Assembly (NCBI GenBank): GCA_014728085.1
Contig: WJMF01000166.1
Span: forward strand, 1-43,215
Direction of reading: 5' to 3'
Length of the DNA: 43,215 nt
Source of the DNA: Candidatus Zhuqueibacterota bacterium
Lineage (GTDB): Bacteria > Zhuqueibacterota > Zhuqueibacteria > Residuimicrobiales > Oceaniaggregativiventaceae
Made by a program: the position numbers and the translations under genes. Below the pieces are notes generated by a model, which worked only from the letters and a program-made list of their open reading frames with translations, had not been told where the DNA came from and did not search any database. Below, piece by piece: positions 17,905 to 27,135 of this stretch (positions within the stretch are counted from its first letter, which is position 1; every line of letters starts with the position of its first letter).

Positions 17905-19929
17905 TTAATTGATGATGGCAAACTTGCCGGTTTTTACCTCTCCCTGTGGATTGGTAATATGGTAATAATACATACCGCTTTTAACGTACTGGCCGTATTC
18001 ACTAATTTGATTCCAGAATGCCACGCCCGAGTCCGGATTTTGATGGAAAATGGTTTTGACGAGGTCGCCGCGCAAGGTGTAAATGCGAATCGTGCACTTT
18101 TGCGACAGGTTGACAAACTGGATGAGTTTGGTATCACCGGCAATTTCAAATCCGGAGCTGCGATAAAAGGGATTGGGAACAATCTTGACCCTGTCCAGCG
18201 CTGATACCGATGGCTGTAAGGTGGTATAAAAAGGAGTTTTGCTTCGATTGGCAAAAACAGACGATTCCAGCGGTGGCACTTTATAAGCGGGATCGACAGT
18301 CCAGGCGTCATGACCGCGATCATAGCTGGTGATCGCATAATAAAAGCCATAGCCAAGCGGAACCTCCTGATCGACAAAAACATATTGTTGCGAATCGGCA
18401 TTAAAATAATCGATATCTCCCACGGCTATGTCGGCGATTTTCGTCCAGGGGCCGAATGGTAGTTCGCCGGATCGATAGACCCGGTACCCTGCTATATCGG
18501 CAACACCCTGGTGCGGATCGTTTATCTGCTCAACGGCATTGTCAAAGGTAATCACGTTGCCTACCCCACCCTGTTGTTTGCAGGACGACACAGTAAACGA
18601 CGGTGCCGGCGGCGACATGGGTACGGTATAATTGTGCCGGTAATTGAAATCAATACGATCGCTCAGATAGCGAACCGCAGAATCGCCGGCCGCCTTTATG
18701 CGGTCGATGGTCATATCCCGGCGCAGAGCATCTTTATAACCCAGCCCTCCGACAAATTCCGCCATGATGATTTTGATGGAATCGCGTCGCGGAATATTGA
18801 ACGGGCCGAGCGAAAAATTGGCATAGAGGCGATTTTGTCCCATACGCTGATCATTGGGATCTGTGAACGCTTCGGACAGACGAAGCGGATTTGCCATGGC
18901 GGCATATTTGTTTTCAAGTCCTGCCACGCCCAGAAACGGTCCGGAATGATCGCTCGAGGGGGCAGCAGCCGACCAGGCAAAGCTATTGATGTGATTCTCC
19001 TTGCCGGTGGAATCGGGCGAAATATACAAAAATTTCAATCCCCAGAAACCGGGTGCTACGTATTCCGGTTTGAGTATATCGCGATCGTTGACAGGGTCGT
19101 ATCGCATATGTTCATGATAATCGAACGATTCATTATCACCCGGTGTCGTCGTCAGATCTCCGGCCCAGGCGACGAGCAGCTGTTCGTCGGCATGGAACGT
19201 GCTGTGCGTGTTTTTTGCCCCGGCGGGATAGTTGGGAAAGGTCAGGTTCCAGCCGCGGTGATTCGGAGACATTGCCCAGGTAAAAAGCAGGTACACCCCC
19301 TGCAGTGGATTGCGGCGCTGTATATTTCGAATGCTGTATTCGATGATGAGGTAATTTTCATCAGCCTGAGAGCCGGACCACTGGCGAACGGTGCGCCTGA
19401 CGGCAACCGGCATATTTTGATTATCCCAGGGTTGAAACCAGGCACCGTTCATTTCCCAGCCGGAATCGATGATTTCTTCCGCTTCGTACGGATCTGTTTG
19501 CAGCCAGTAATTTTCTCCCTGATTCCAGCGCTTGCGATGAACGGGCCTGTTGCCGGCATCCCGCGATACCAGGTAGCGATATTGATCGCCGCTGAATCCA
19601 ACCTCGGTACCGTGGGTGGCAAAATTATCCCAACCCCACACCGTTCCGCTGTCGGTAAGTGCGGTAATAAAAAAGCCACCGGCAGCAATATAGCTGTTGC
19701 TGCCACCAATATTTTCTTTTACCGATTCAAGCTCAAATCCCGGCCAGTCCATACCATAGGTCTTGCGCTGCCAGTCCGACATGGGTTCACATTCCTGTGA
19801 TACATAAAACGAATGCCACAGCTTGCCGCGCGTCAGATCAATGGTAAAGGTATTGTTCTGGGCTCTAACACTTGTAGCCGTTAAAAGAATGGTGAAAAAA
19901 TAGAGTACGATATGATTTTGTTTTGACAA
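17905..19929 (-). CDS. large type IX-secreted surface protein
   Basis: 674 residues starting at TTG (19929), supported by AAAGG 8 bases upstream and an immediate signal peptide (FFTILLTATSVRAQN). The main body (about 30-440) is a conserved-looking Trp/Tyr-rich domain (WHSFYVSQECEPMSDWQRK, GENYWLQTDPYEAEE) of no family I can name. A fibronectin-type-III-like segment (about 450-565: AGYRVYRSGELPFGPWTKI, YYAITSYDRG) and a degenerate sorting domain (about 585-674: VPNPFY, SGMYYYHITNP, GKFAIIN) follow. It is the gene after the big TonB receptor and before the PorV-like gene. It occupies the place SusD takes in Bacteroidota loci; a substrate-capturing partner of the receptor is inference. Confidence 0.8.
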   Translation of the reverse strand: MSKQNHIVLYFFTILLTATSVRAQNNTFTIDLTRGKLWHSFYVSQECEPMSDWQRKTYGMDWPGFELESVKENIGGSNSYIAAGGFFITALTDSGTVWGWDNFATHGTEVGFSGDQYRYLVSRDAGNRPVHRKRWNQGENYWLQTDPYEAEEIIDSGWEMNGAWFQPWDNQNMPVAVRRTVRQWSGSQADENYLIIEYSIRNIQRRNPLQGVYLLFTWAMSPNHRGWNLTFPNYPAGAKNTHSTFHADEQLLVAWAGDLTTTPGDNESFDYHEHMRYDPVNDRDILKPEYVAPGFWGLKFLYISPDSTGKENHINSFAWSAAAPSSDHSGPFLGVAGLENKYAAMANPLRLSEAFTDPNDQRMGQNRLYANFSLGPFNIPRRDSIKIIMAEFVGGLGYKDALRRDMTIDRIKAAGDSAVRYLSDRIDFNYRHNYTVPMSPPAPSFTVSSCKQQGGVGNVITFDNAVEQINDPHQGVADIAGYRVYRSGELPFGPWTKIADIAVGDIDYFNADSQQYVFVDQEVPLGYGFYYAITSYDRGHDAWTVDPAYKVPPLESSVFANRSKTPFYTTLQPSVSALDRVKIVPNPFYRSSGFEIAGDTKLIQFVNLSQKCTIRIYTLRGDLVKTIFHQNPDSGVAFWNQISEYGQYVKSGMYYYHITNPQGEVKTGKFAIIN

Positions 19930-20167
19930 CAGTTCTGCCTTTTTAGATTATGTCGTTTTCCGGAAAATCCAGAAAAAAATAAACCAAGAGGTTGGTGCTC
20001 ATTTATGAACAGGTCTGAATATTTTCCTTCATAATAAAATAACTTTTTGAAAAAAACACATTCATTATTTTTCTCCGCGCAACTCTACCGGCCTTATATT
20101 CTCAACGTTTGGGTTTTTATACATTGTAACCACAAACAGACCCTCCCCGAAATATTTCCCAACAAGC

Positions 20168-20190
20168 AGGATGGGTTTTTGGACCATCCA
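20168..20190 (-). terminator. weak hairpin 3' of the large TonB receptor
   Basis: A 6-bp stem GGATGG/CCATCC just beyond the receptor stop at 20193, with a loop of about 10 bases and no strong T run. Partial termination before the gene at 19929 is possible. The rest of the 263-base gap shows nothing else. Confidence 0.3.
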
Positions 20191-20192
20191 TT

Positions 20193-23096
20193 TTAAAACG
20201 ACATCCGCAACGACAGATAAACCTGACGCGGAATGTTTCGATAGACCTGAAAATAATTATAGAGCCGTACATCGCGATCAGGATCATTATCCGGATCCGC
20301 ATAGGTGGCGCTGCGCAACATCCAGCGATCCATTTCTTCCGGCCGGCTGATCGGCGTCAGGTGCTGATTATCGAACAAATTGAGCACGCGTACGCTGGCG
20401 GTCAGTTGCAAAGGACCGAGTGAAAACGGTTTTTCAATGCGCAGATCCGTTTGCGATTCGAGCGGATAACGCCGGTTGGATTCGACGCGATAATCGAACT
20501 GATATTCCGGCGACCAATAATATGCCAGGCCGCTGCGAATCGATATGATCACACTGGCCGATACATCCTTGAAAAGGATGCCCGGCAAAAGCATGAGATT
20601 TCTGCTGTCACCAAACCGGTAGGTCAGCACACCGTTAAAGCGATGTGTGCGGTCCTCAGGAGCGAGAAAATCGCTGGCCGAATAGGTATATTTCTGCTCC
20701 AGCTCTTCGCTTGTTTGTTCCCGGTCGAGATAGACGCCGTAATAACCGTAATTGGTTTGGCTCAGGGTATAGGAAAATCGATATTGCCAATGGGTATATT
20801 TACGGTTTGAGAAACTGATTTCAATGCCGCGGGAATGGCCATAGCCGCTGTTGTCATAGCTGAGATAAGTACTCTTAAGATCGCCGGGTTTGTTCTGGCT
20901 GCCGGTCGAGCTGTGGATGTAGATTGCCGATACCTGGTCTTTGAGATCATTGTAATAGGTAACGATATCGAGCTGGTGGGTGTCCCATAAATTTCGCTGC
21001 ACCCCGACTTCATAATTGACGCTCAGCTTGGGTTTTAGATTGGGATTACCATAGCTGTTCCAGCCGTTATAGGTCTGATTGTCCAACGCCCGGTTGATGA
21101 TGGGCATGGAGCGAAAGTGACCGTATTGCACGCGAAACGCAGTTCGTTCGCCGATCGGAAACGAAATCCCCAGCCGTGGAGAGAGGCTTGCGTATGTTTT
21201 GGAGGGCTTATAGTCCGGAATCCCGGCGCTTTTGCTACCCAACGCCGGATAAAAGACATTGTATTTATCCCCGGGCACATCGGTGCCGAAATTATAGGTG
21301 TCCATGCGCAGGCCGATGTTGGCCACCATGCCGGAAAATTCCATTTTATCCTGCACGTACGCAGCCGCGTACCATGTTTTTGCTTTATAATTTGTGGCAA
21401 AACCGGTGCGCCAGATAAATGCCGAGACCGAGAGCGATGATGAGGCGTTGTAATCCTGATCCATAAGCCATGCCTCGATGCCGGCCTTGAAGAGGTTGGT
21501 GGTGGAAACCTGGTGGGTGAAATTGGCTTTACCTTCATAATAATGGGTCACCGAGGCCTGATTGTAAAGACTGGACCAGGTGTAATACTCGCGATATTTT
21601 TCATTCCAGGGTCCCCGATCTTCCAGCAGCCGGTCTTCGGGATCAGGATGGAGCTGTACATCCTTATCGATCCCCGGTGTCGGTGTCTGCAATGCATAGA
21701 GGATTTCGTTTTGATGCGTAAATGCCGTTTCCAGATAGGATTTTGGTGAAAAAACAATTTTATAATTCAGGGATTGCGCATAAACGGTCTCCTCGCGCGG
21801 CGAGTCGTAGATAAGCGTGTATTTTCGCTTGGCGCCATAACTGCCCCACAAGCCGGCCCAGCGAACATCTTCGGAGCCCGAGCCCATTCCGGAATAGTAA
21901 TGCTGATAAAGACCGGTAAACTTTAGGTGATGCATTGAATTGGGCTTATAGCTGAGGACGAGCGAGTAGTTGTGCAGTTTTTGCACCTGTTCCCTGGTCG
22001 GCAGCCGGGTCGGTTTGTTTTTAATTTCGCCGGCGAGAAAAAAGCTCATTTTTTGAGCATCGCGCCCCAGGGGTCCGCCAAAGCTAAAGAGGTAACGGGT
22101 GTTGGGGTGCTGGCGATAGTCGTAGACGCCGAGAATATTATCATCCGACGGCGTGTGATTCCTGATCCATAATTTATAGTTACGCCGCGCAGCGTCAACA
22201 TCGACAACGCCGGCTGAATCCTTGAACTGTGGTTGAGCCAGCCAGCCGTCGAAATTTCCCCATTTCTGCCATTCGTGCTGTTGTTGGGAATAGAGATAAT
22301 CCCCCCAGTGATATTTGCCCGGTGGCAGATATTCGACCTGAAACGCACCGGTAAATTGCGAACCCCCCTCTTTGGTCACTACATTGACAACGCCGGATTG
22401 GGCATTGCCGTATTCGGCATTAAAGCCGCCGGTAATCACCTCCATTTGCGATACTGCCAGTGGATTGACATCGTATTTCCAGCTGTTCTCCGATTTAGTG
22501 CCGGTACCATAGGCAGGGACGCCGGTGTTGGTATTGATGCTCTTGATGCCATTGACCGAGTAATTGATTTCAAATGAGCCGCCGCCGCGAATGCTGATGG
22601 TACCATCGGCGTTTTTGTTGATACCGGGCGACAGCTCGAGCACGCTGCGCAAATTTTCAACCGGCATCACGGCGACTTCGGAAGCCTCGTAATGAACCGA
22701 GCTCGACGTTTTGTCGATTTCGATGATGGGGCGTTCTGCAACGATGGTAACGGACTCTCCCAGATCGACGATATCGCTGGTCAAAGAGACATCGATTTTT
22801 GAGGTACGGCCGATATTAACCTGCACGTCTTTGATGCTAACTTTTTGATAGCCCATAAAATGAACGTTTAGAGTATATTTTCCGGGTGGCACGTTGAGAA
22901 TCACATACCAGCCGTTTATATCGGTGGCAGCGCCCAGATGCGTTCCTTCAACGATAACATTGGCGCCGACCAGGGGAGTGTTGGTGTCTGCATCGGTAAT
23001 AACACCGGCAATTTTACCGGTTTGTTTGGCGTGGCTCAGGGTGGTGGCGAGGAGTAGCGCAAAGAGGATCAGACCCTTGTATGAACGAGAATTCAC
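20193..23096 (-). CDS. large TonB-dependent receptor with carboxypeptidase-regulatory domain
   Basis: 967 residues from a GTG start (23096) with AAGGA 7 bases upstream. Signal peptide about 1-23 (ATTLSHA). Carboxypeptidase-regulatory-like domain about 27-110 (GKIAGVITDADTNTPLVGAN, FMGYQKVSI), plug about 120-245 (SVLELSPGINKNADGTISIR, EVITGGFNAEYGNAQSGVVN), then a 22-strand-type barrel of about 720 residues ending VYLSLRMSF with terminal Phe. Size and build match SusC/RagA-like importers and the Oar-like group, yet no SusD gene follows; a type IX-sorted protein does. Expected role: energy-driven import of oligomers across the outer membrane using TonB-ExbBD. Transcribed from the promoter at 23139-23167, so it probably heads the operon running to about 16114. 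Confidence 0.9.
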   Translation of the reverse strand: MNSRSYKGLILFALLLATTLSHAKQTGKIAGVITDADTNTPLVGANVIVEGTHLGAATDINGWYVILNVPPGKYTLNVHFMGYQKVSIKDVQVNIGRTSKIDVSLTSDIVDLGESVTIVAERPIIEIDKTSSSVHYEASEVAVMPVENLRSVLELSPGINKNADGTISIRGGGSFEINYSVNGIKSINTNTGVPAYGTGTKSENSWKYDVNPLAVSQMEVITGGFNAEYGNAQSGVVNVVTKEGGSQFTGAFQVEYLPPGKYHWGDYLYSQQQHEWQKWGNFDGWLAQPQFKDSAGVVDVDAARRNYKLWIRNHTPSDDNILGVYDYRQHPNTRYLFSFGGPLGRDAQKMSFFLAGEIKNKPTRLPTREQVQKLHNYSLVLSYKPNSMHHLKFTGLYQHYYSGMGSGSEDVRWAGLWGSYGAKRKYTLIYDSPREETVYAQSLNYKIVFSPKSYLETAFTHQNEILYALQTPTPGIDKDVQLHPDPEDRLLEDRGPWNEKYREYYTWSSLYNQASVTHYYEGKANFTHQVSTTNLFKAGIEAWLMDQDYNASSSLSVSAFIWRTGFATNYKAKTWYAAAYVQDKMEFSGMVANIGLRMDTYNFGTDVPGDKYNVFYPALGSKSAGIPDYKPSKTYASLSPRLGISFPIGERTAFRVQYGHFRSMPIINRALDNQTYNGWNSYGNPNLKPKLSVNYEVGVQRNLWDTHQLDIVTYYNDLKDQVSAIYIHSSTGSQNKPGDLKSTYLSYDNSGYGHSRGIEISFSNRKYTHWQYRFSYTLSQTNYGYYGVYLDREQTSEELEQKYTYSASDFLAPEDRTHRFNGVLTYRFGDSRNLMLLPGILFKDVSASVIISIRSGLAYYWSPEYQFDYRVESNRRYPLESQTDLRIEKPFSLGPLQLTASVRVLNLFDNQHLTPISRPEEMDRWMLRSATYADPDNDPDRDVRLYNYFQVYRNIPRQVYLSLRMSF

Positions 23097-23138
23097 CGGG
23101 CATCCTTTTTAAGTTAATTAGGCAAACGAACCAACCGA

Positions 23139-23167
23139 ATATTAACAATTTGTAGATACATTGTCAA
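23139..23167 (-). promoter_or_regulatory. sigma70-type promoter of the large TonB receptor
   Basis: On the minus strand, TTGACA (-35, 23167-23162), 17-base spacer, TAATAT (-10, 23144-23139). The start codon is about 43 bases beyond the -10. Confidence 0.75.
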
Positions 23168-23195
23168 GCAATATTTTAATTGTTTTCTATATTTT

Positions 23196-25037
23196 TTAAG
23201 ATTTGCCGGAAAGATTGAACGGATCAACGATGCGGTCCAATAATAACGCACCCTCTTTTCTCGTAATGGTTTTCCCGGGATACAATCTGCGGCAGGAGTA
23301 TATATCCTTTACCCATCCCTGCTCGAATGCATAGTGTACGGCAGCAATCTCTCGGTTTGACGGATCCACGTCTTCAAAGGGTAAGGAACCGTTGAACTCC
23401 TGTGGCCTGCCCCGCAGCGTCCACGCCAGAATGATAAAGTCAGACCTGGTCAGCTGCGCCGGCAATGACGGCCATACCTCTCCCCCGCCATATCCGGCCG
23501 CCCGAAACGCATCTACGGCATCCTGCCTTGTCAGTGGCTCCTGTGGATGAAAATACATCCGGTTTTCCCAGTCATGCGCAACCGGTTCGCCTTTGAGCAG
23601 ACCGAGCAACCCGGTGCGTTGAATTGCCTGGAAGGCTGGATCTCCAGGGGTAATATCGCTGAACGGCATCAGCCACATGCGGCTATCCAGCAAATGCTGT
23701 TGCAGACAACGTATATCGACGTCGCGCGGATGACTGTGTTCGTTTACACATAACGCTGCTGCAGCGCCGGCCGCCTGGCCGATCTGCATAACAACCGGCT
23801 GTAGACGTGTACAGCCGTTGACGATGTGGGTTACCGAAATGCTCTTTTCGGCAACGAGCAAGCCGTCGACCTGGTACGGTACCAGACACTCATAGGGAAC
23901 ATTAAATGCCGGAATATTCGGATAGGACTCGGTAATGGATGCCGGCGCCCTGTCATGATGATGGTCAAGCGGATAGTCGCCCACGGCAATGCCATGGCTA
24001 TATTTGCCATAATAGTAAGGATCGATGAGCTCCTGTACTCTCAGCGTATCGATACCCCTGAGCCGTCTGGCTTCGCGGATATAGGGTAGATAGGGAAGCC
24101 GGTCGGCGGTTGCAAACTCGTCATCGGTCAGTCCCAAATGCTTCATACCCAGCCGGGTTTGCAGGTGATAAAGACAGTTAAGGGTCGCATTTCTGGCCGC
24201 CTGAAAAGCGGTCCGGCGCTGTTCCCAATTCATATCGATATAATCGACAAAGGTATCGTTGCCTTTTATCGGCCAATTGAGCATGATTTTGCGGTTGGGT
24301 AACCGGCCATACTCGAGCATTTTGCGACAGTCGACCAGATCATCGTCCAGAGAATCCGACAACTCTTTGCACATGCCGGAAAAGTGGGCGGGATCATAAT
24401 CCGGAGGGGCTTTGATGCTCATATCGCGATCGGAATCATATTCTTTCAGGATCGCCACAAAGGTCATATCCTGAATATAGCGATCCGGTTTCTTCGGAGC
24501 ATGTGGTTCGCCGAAATCAGTACGAGCATCCCTGCCGCTGCGATACTCACAGCCCGCCAATGGCAGCAGATCGCCGTATTCGGTGGCATCGATCGTTACC
24601 TGGGCCTCGACGAAGAGGTGATCACCCTTTTCATTGCTGAAATCGACTTCCCGTACGGCAGTTTCTGTCTTTTGCACGGCAACGGGCCGATAGCCGAAAC
24701 GAACGCTGATATTGGGCTGTTCGTCAACCATCTGCTGAAATATCGCATTACCCACTTTAGGTTCGAAAAGGGTATGACTGACCCAGCCGGTTTCAACGGC
24801 CTGCTGGCCGCCATAATGCTCGTACAATCTCTGTCGAAATTCTCCCCACAATCCGGAGGGCAGGTTGTGATTGCCGTCGATGGCGCTGACTCCGGCAGAC
24901 GTCAGCATGCCGCCGAGCCAGGGCGTCTCTTCAACCAGAAGAACCTTTACTCCCATCCGCACCGCCTGAATCGCAGCACAAACACCGCTTGCCCCCCCTC
25001 CTGCGATCAATAAATCCGTTTTCAGCTTTTCATGCAT
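23196..25037 (-). CDS. FAD-dependent oxidoreductase with C-terminal SLH-like repeats
   Basis: 613 residues. N-terminal FAD-binding Rossmann motif LLIAGGGASGVCAAIQA (8-25) with LLVEETPWLGGMLTSAG, the style of the FAD_oxidored (PF12831) family; ATEYGDLLPLAG and the C-terminal NGCTRLQPVVMQIGQAAGAA complete the flavoprotein core (to about 455). From about 465 come SLH-like repeats: YFHPQEPLTRQDAVDAFRAA, then LPFEDVDPSNREIA with YPGKTITRKEGALLLDRIV. There is no signal peptide. AGAGG lies 5 bases before the ATG. Divergent from the transporter at 25514. Substrate is unknown; the family oxidises diverse sugars and organic acids. SLH-type repeats on an apparently unexported flavoenzyme are odd and may just be a helical lid. 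Confidence 0.85.
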   Translation of the reverse strand: MHEKLKTDLLIAGGGASGVCAAIQAVRMGVKVLLVEETPWLGGMLTSAGVSAIDGNHNLPSGLWGEFRQRLYEHYGGQQAVETGWVSHTLFEPKVGNAIFQQMVDEQPNISVRFGYRPVAVQKTETAVREVDFSNEKGDHLFVEAQVTIDATEYGDLLPLAGCEYRSGRDARTDFGEPHAPKKPDRYIQDMTFVAILKEYDSDRDMSIKAPPDYDPAHFSGMCKELSDSLDDDLVDCRKMLEYGRLPNRKIMLNWPIKGNDTFVDYIDMNWEQRRTAFQAARNATLNCLYHLQTRLGMKHLGLTDDEFATADRLPYLPYIREARRLRGIDTLRVQELIDPYYYGKYSHGIAVGDYPLDHHHDRAPASITESYPNIPAFNVPYECLVPYQVDGLLVAEKSISVTHIVNGCTRLQPVVMQIGQAAGAAAALCVNEHSHPRDVDIRCLQQHLLDSRMWLMPFSDITPGDPAFQAIQRTGLLGLLKGEPVAHDWENRMYFHPQEPLTRQDAVDAFRAAGYGGGEVWPSLPAQLTRSDFIILAWTLRGRPQEFNGSLPFEDVDPSNREIAAVHYAFEQGWVKDIYSCRRLYPGKTITRKEGALLLDRIVDPFNLSGKS

Positions 25038-25080
25038 TACTGCCTCTTTTCCTTAAAAAAAATGCAGAACCCGACACTAT

Positions 25081-25268
25081 CTCGCACAAAGCCGTCAAGA
25101 CACAAAGAACGGGATAGCAGGCAATAAAACCGTAAGCAATTTTTTTAACTCCGATTTATGCTTTAATGAATATCCGTTAAAGACCAGGAATGGTAATGAA
25201 CAGCCAAATGAGAAACCAGCAATCTTGAACTTTTCTTGGTGTCTCTGCGCTTTTGTGCGATAATCGAG
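25081..25268. repeat. dispersed intergenic inverted element, copy C
   Basis: Left end CGCACAAAGCCGTCAAGACA and right end TTGGTGTCTCTGCGCTTTTG then TGCG are diverged inverted copies about 140 bases apart, with the same theme as copies A and B. Fills most of the divergent gap between the FAD oxidoreductase and transporter genes. Confidence 0.5.
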
Positions 25269-25444
25269 CTCTGGAAATTAAAATTAACATAAATAACTGC
25301 TGAACACAATCTAAAAACCGTTCTTCTCTACCAAAATAGAATTTCCAAACAAAAGAACCAACCCAAAATTTTTTCCGAATACAAAATCATAACCCGTAAA
25401 TGAACCGTTGAAAAGCGCAACAGGAACAATTGCTGATTTTTTTC

Positions 25445-25473
25445 TTGACACAAGGGATTTTATAGTGTATTTT
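25445..25473 (+). promoter_or_regulatory. sigma70-type promoter of the transporter-hydantoinase unit
   Basis: TTGACA (25445-25450), 17-base spacer, TATTTT (25468-25473), 41 bases before the ATG at 25514. The remainder of the 25269-25513 gap is AT-rich with no gene. Confidence 0.6.
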
Positions 25474-25513
25474 CGTAACCATATTTCCCGTTGCAATAAC
25501 GAGTGCTCACAAT

Positions 25514-26989
25514 ATGGAAACGCTTCAGATTATCCTTTTTATTGCTCTTTTCATCGTCATGGCTTTATCCATGTTTTTCCGCATGATTCCGGCGTTGATC
25601 GCGCTTCCCGTTATGGCCTTTGTGATTCCGCTGATCGGCGGCGTTTCGATCAATGATACGGTTCAGCTTGTCATCGGCCAGGGGGCGCTGAAACTGCACA
25701 ATGCCTACACCGTCGCTCTGTTCGGCAGCATGCTGAGCATTCTGCTGCAGAAAACCAAAGTTGCGGAAAGCTTTATCAAAAAAGGTGCCGAGCTTTCCGG
25801 CGATAATCCCTGGGTCATTGCTGTTATCATGCTTTGCCTGATCACCATGCTCTTTACTACCCTCGGCGGCCTGGGGGCGATCATCATGGTGGCCACCGTC
25901 GTTCTTCCCATCATGTCTTCGGTCGGTATCGGCTCGATGACCGTTGTCGGGATTTTTCTGATCGGCATTAGCATGGGCGGCACTCTCAACGCAGGCAATT
26001 GGGCCCTGTACATCGATGTGATGCAGTTACCGCTCGATCAGATCCGCTCCTTCGCCCTTATCATGTTCACCCTCACCTTTATCACCGCAATTGTCTATGT
26101 CACTGTGCAACTCTATCGCGATGGCCATGAATTAAGACTGAAAAGAATTATTCTGACCACCATAACAATTTTTGCTCTTGTCGGCAGCGGGGCATATCTC
26201 TATTTCCATTTACCGGCAACAGTACAGGCAACCATTGGCAATTTCGTCTCGACCCTGGGCGTTGCTTTCAAGTATGCTTCTGCAGCGCTCGTCGCTTTTC
26301 TGTTTGCGATGAGTCTTGTTCGTCTGGTTCGGGGCAGGCGCAATCAAGACGCCGAAATTTATTGGACGGCTTATTTTACACCAATCATTCCGCTCTTTTT
26401 GATCCTGGTGTTCAGCATGAATTTTATCGCCGCCTTTATCTGCGGCCTGGTATATGGATTCGTATCGACCTATAAAAAGGGCAGCCTGAACCGGTTTATT
26501 CAATCGATCCTGGAGGGCGGCGGCGTGGTAATGCCGGCTGTTGTTCTTATGCTCGGTATCGGCATGCTGCTCAACGCTATCATGGGACCCGGCGGAGAGT
26601 GGGCGGTCTCTCATCCGGAGGGCTGGCCGGTGCTTAATTTGCTGCAACCGCTCATGGCCCGGATCATTCCGCAAAATGAGCTCTATTTTGTCCTCGTTTT
26701 CGGGCTGGCGGCGCCGCTGGCGCTCTATCGCGGCCCGTTAAATGTGTGGGGGATGGGCTATGGCCTTGCCGCCATTTTTTTGGCCAGCGGCATGAATCCG
26801 GCTGCGGTCATGGGACTGCTTATGGCGGTCGGGCCGGTACAGGGCATCAGCGATCCGACCAACACACACAACGTCTGGCTAGCCAATGAAATGCAGCTGG
26901 ATGTGCAAAAGGTGTTGTGGAACACCATTCCCTATACATGGATTCTTGCCATTATAGCGCTCGTTGTCGCGGCCGGGTTGTTTATGTAA
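25514..26989 (+). CDS. polytopic membrane transporter of the ion-transporter superfamily (citrate/GntP-like)
   Basis: 491 residues with about 12 hydrophobic helices spread over the whole length, two halves each containing a Gly-rich re-entrant-like segment: [19 protein letters not shown] (about 115-133) and the region around [19 protein letters not shown] (about 436-454). That layout fits IT-superfamily anion transporters; I cannot name the substrate. No good Shine-Dalgarno. It precedes the HyuA-type hydantoinase in the same direction by 146 bases, suggesting import of a cyclic amide, 5-oxoproline-like or organic acid substrate for that enzyme. Confidence 0.75.
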   Translation: METLQIILFIALFIVMALSMFFRMIPALIALPVMAFVIPLIGGVSINDTVQLVIGQGALKLHNAYTVALFGSMLSILLQKTKVAESFIKKGAELSGDNPWVIAVIMLCLITMLFTTLGGLGAIIMVATVVLPIMSSVGIGSMTVVGIFLIGISMGGTLNAGNWALYIDVMQLPLDQIRSFALIMFTLTFITAIVYVTVQLYRDGHELRLKRIILTTITIFALVGSGAYLYFHLPATVQATIGNFVSTLGVAFKYASAALVAFLFAMSLVRLVRGRRNQDAEIYWTAYFTPIIPLFLILVFSMNFIAAFICGLVYGFVSTYKKGSLNRFIQSILEGGGVVMPAVVLMLGIGMLLNAIMGPGGEWAVSHPEGWPVLNLLQPLMARIIPQNELYFVLVFGLAAPLALYRGPLNVWGMGYGLAAIFLASGMNPAAVMGLLMAVGPVQGISDPTNTHNVWLANEMQLDVQKVLWNTIPYTWILAIIALVVAAGLFM

Positions 26990-27008
26990 TCGGTAAGGAT
27001 TCATCTAT

Positions 27009-27125
27009 TCATCCTTGCGCAGCTCTGCGGTCTCTATTTCTCTACATCTGGCTTTTACGGTCGCTACGAAATGCAGTTAAAACGCAGAGCGCTCAGAGAG
27101 AGCAGAGTAACACAAAGAACAGAGT
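27009..27125. repeat. variant of the dispersed inverted element between transporter and hydantoinase genes
   Basis: CCTTGCGCAGCTCTGCGGTC on the left and AACGCAGAGCGCTCAGAGAG then AGCAGAG on the right are inverted, diverged 'CGCAGAG' strings with the same layout as copies A-C. It lies inside a probable operon and just before the next gene's start. Confidence 0.35.
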
Positions 27126-27135
27126 GGTGCTTTTT

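Noticed and set aside
18511-19800. 429-codon plus-strand frame opposite the type IX-sorted protein
   Set aside because: Antisense shadow of a gene with good composition and signal peptide; no protein-like pattern in the plus frame.
26917-27135. 73-codon N-terminal extension of the hydantoinase
   Set aside because: Overlaps the transporter gene, contains an inverted repeat element, and the family N-terminus starts at 27136.
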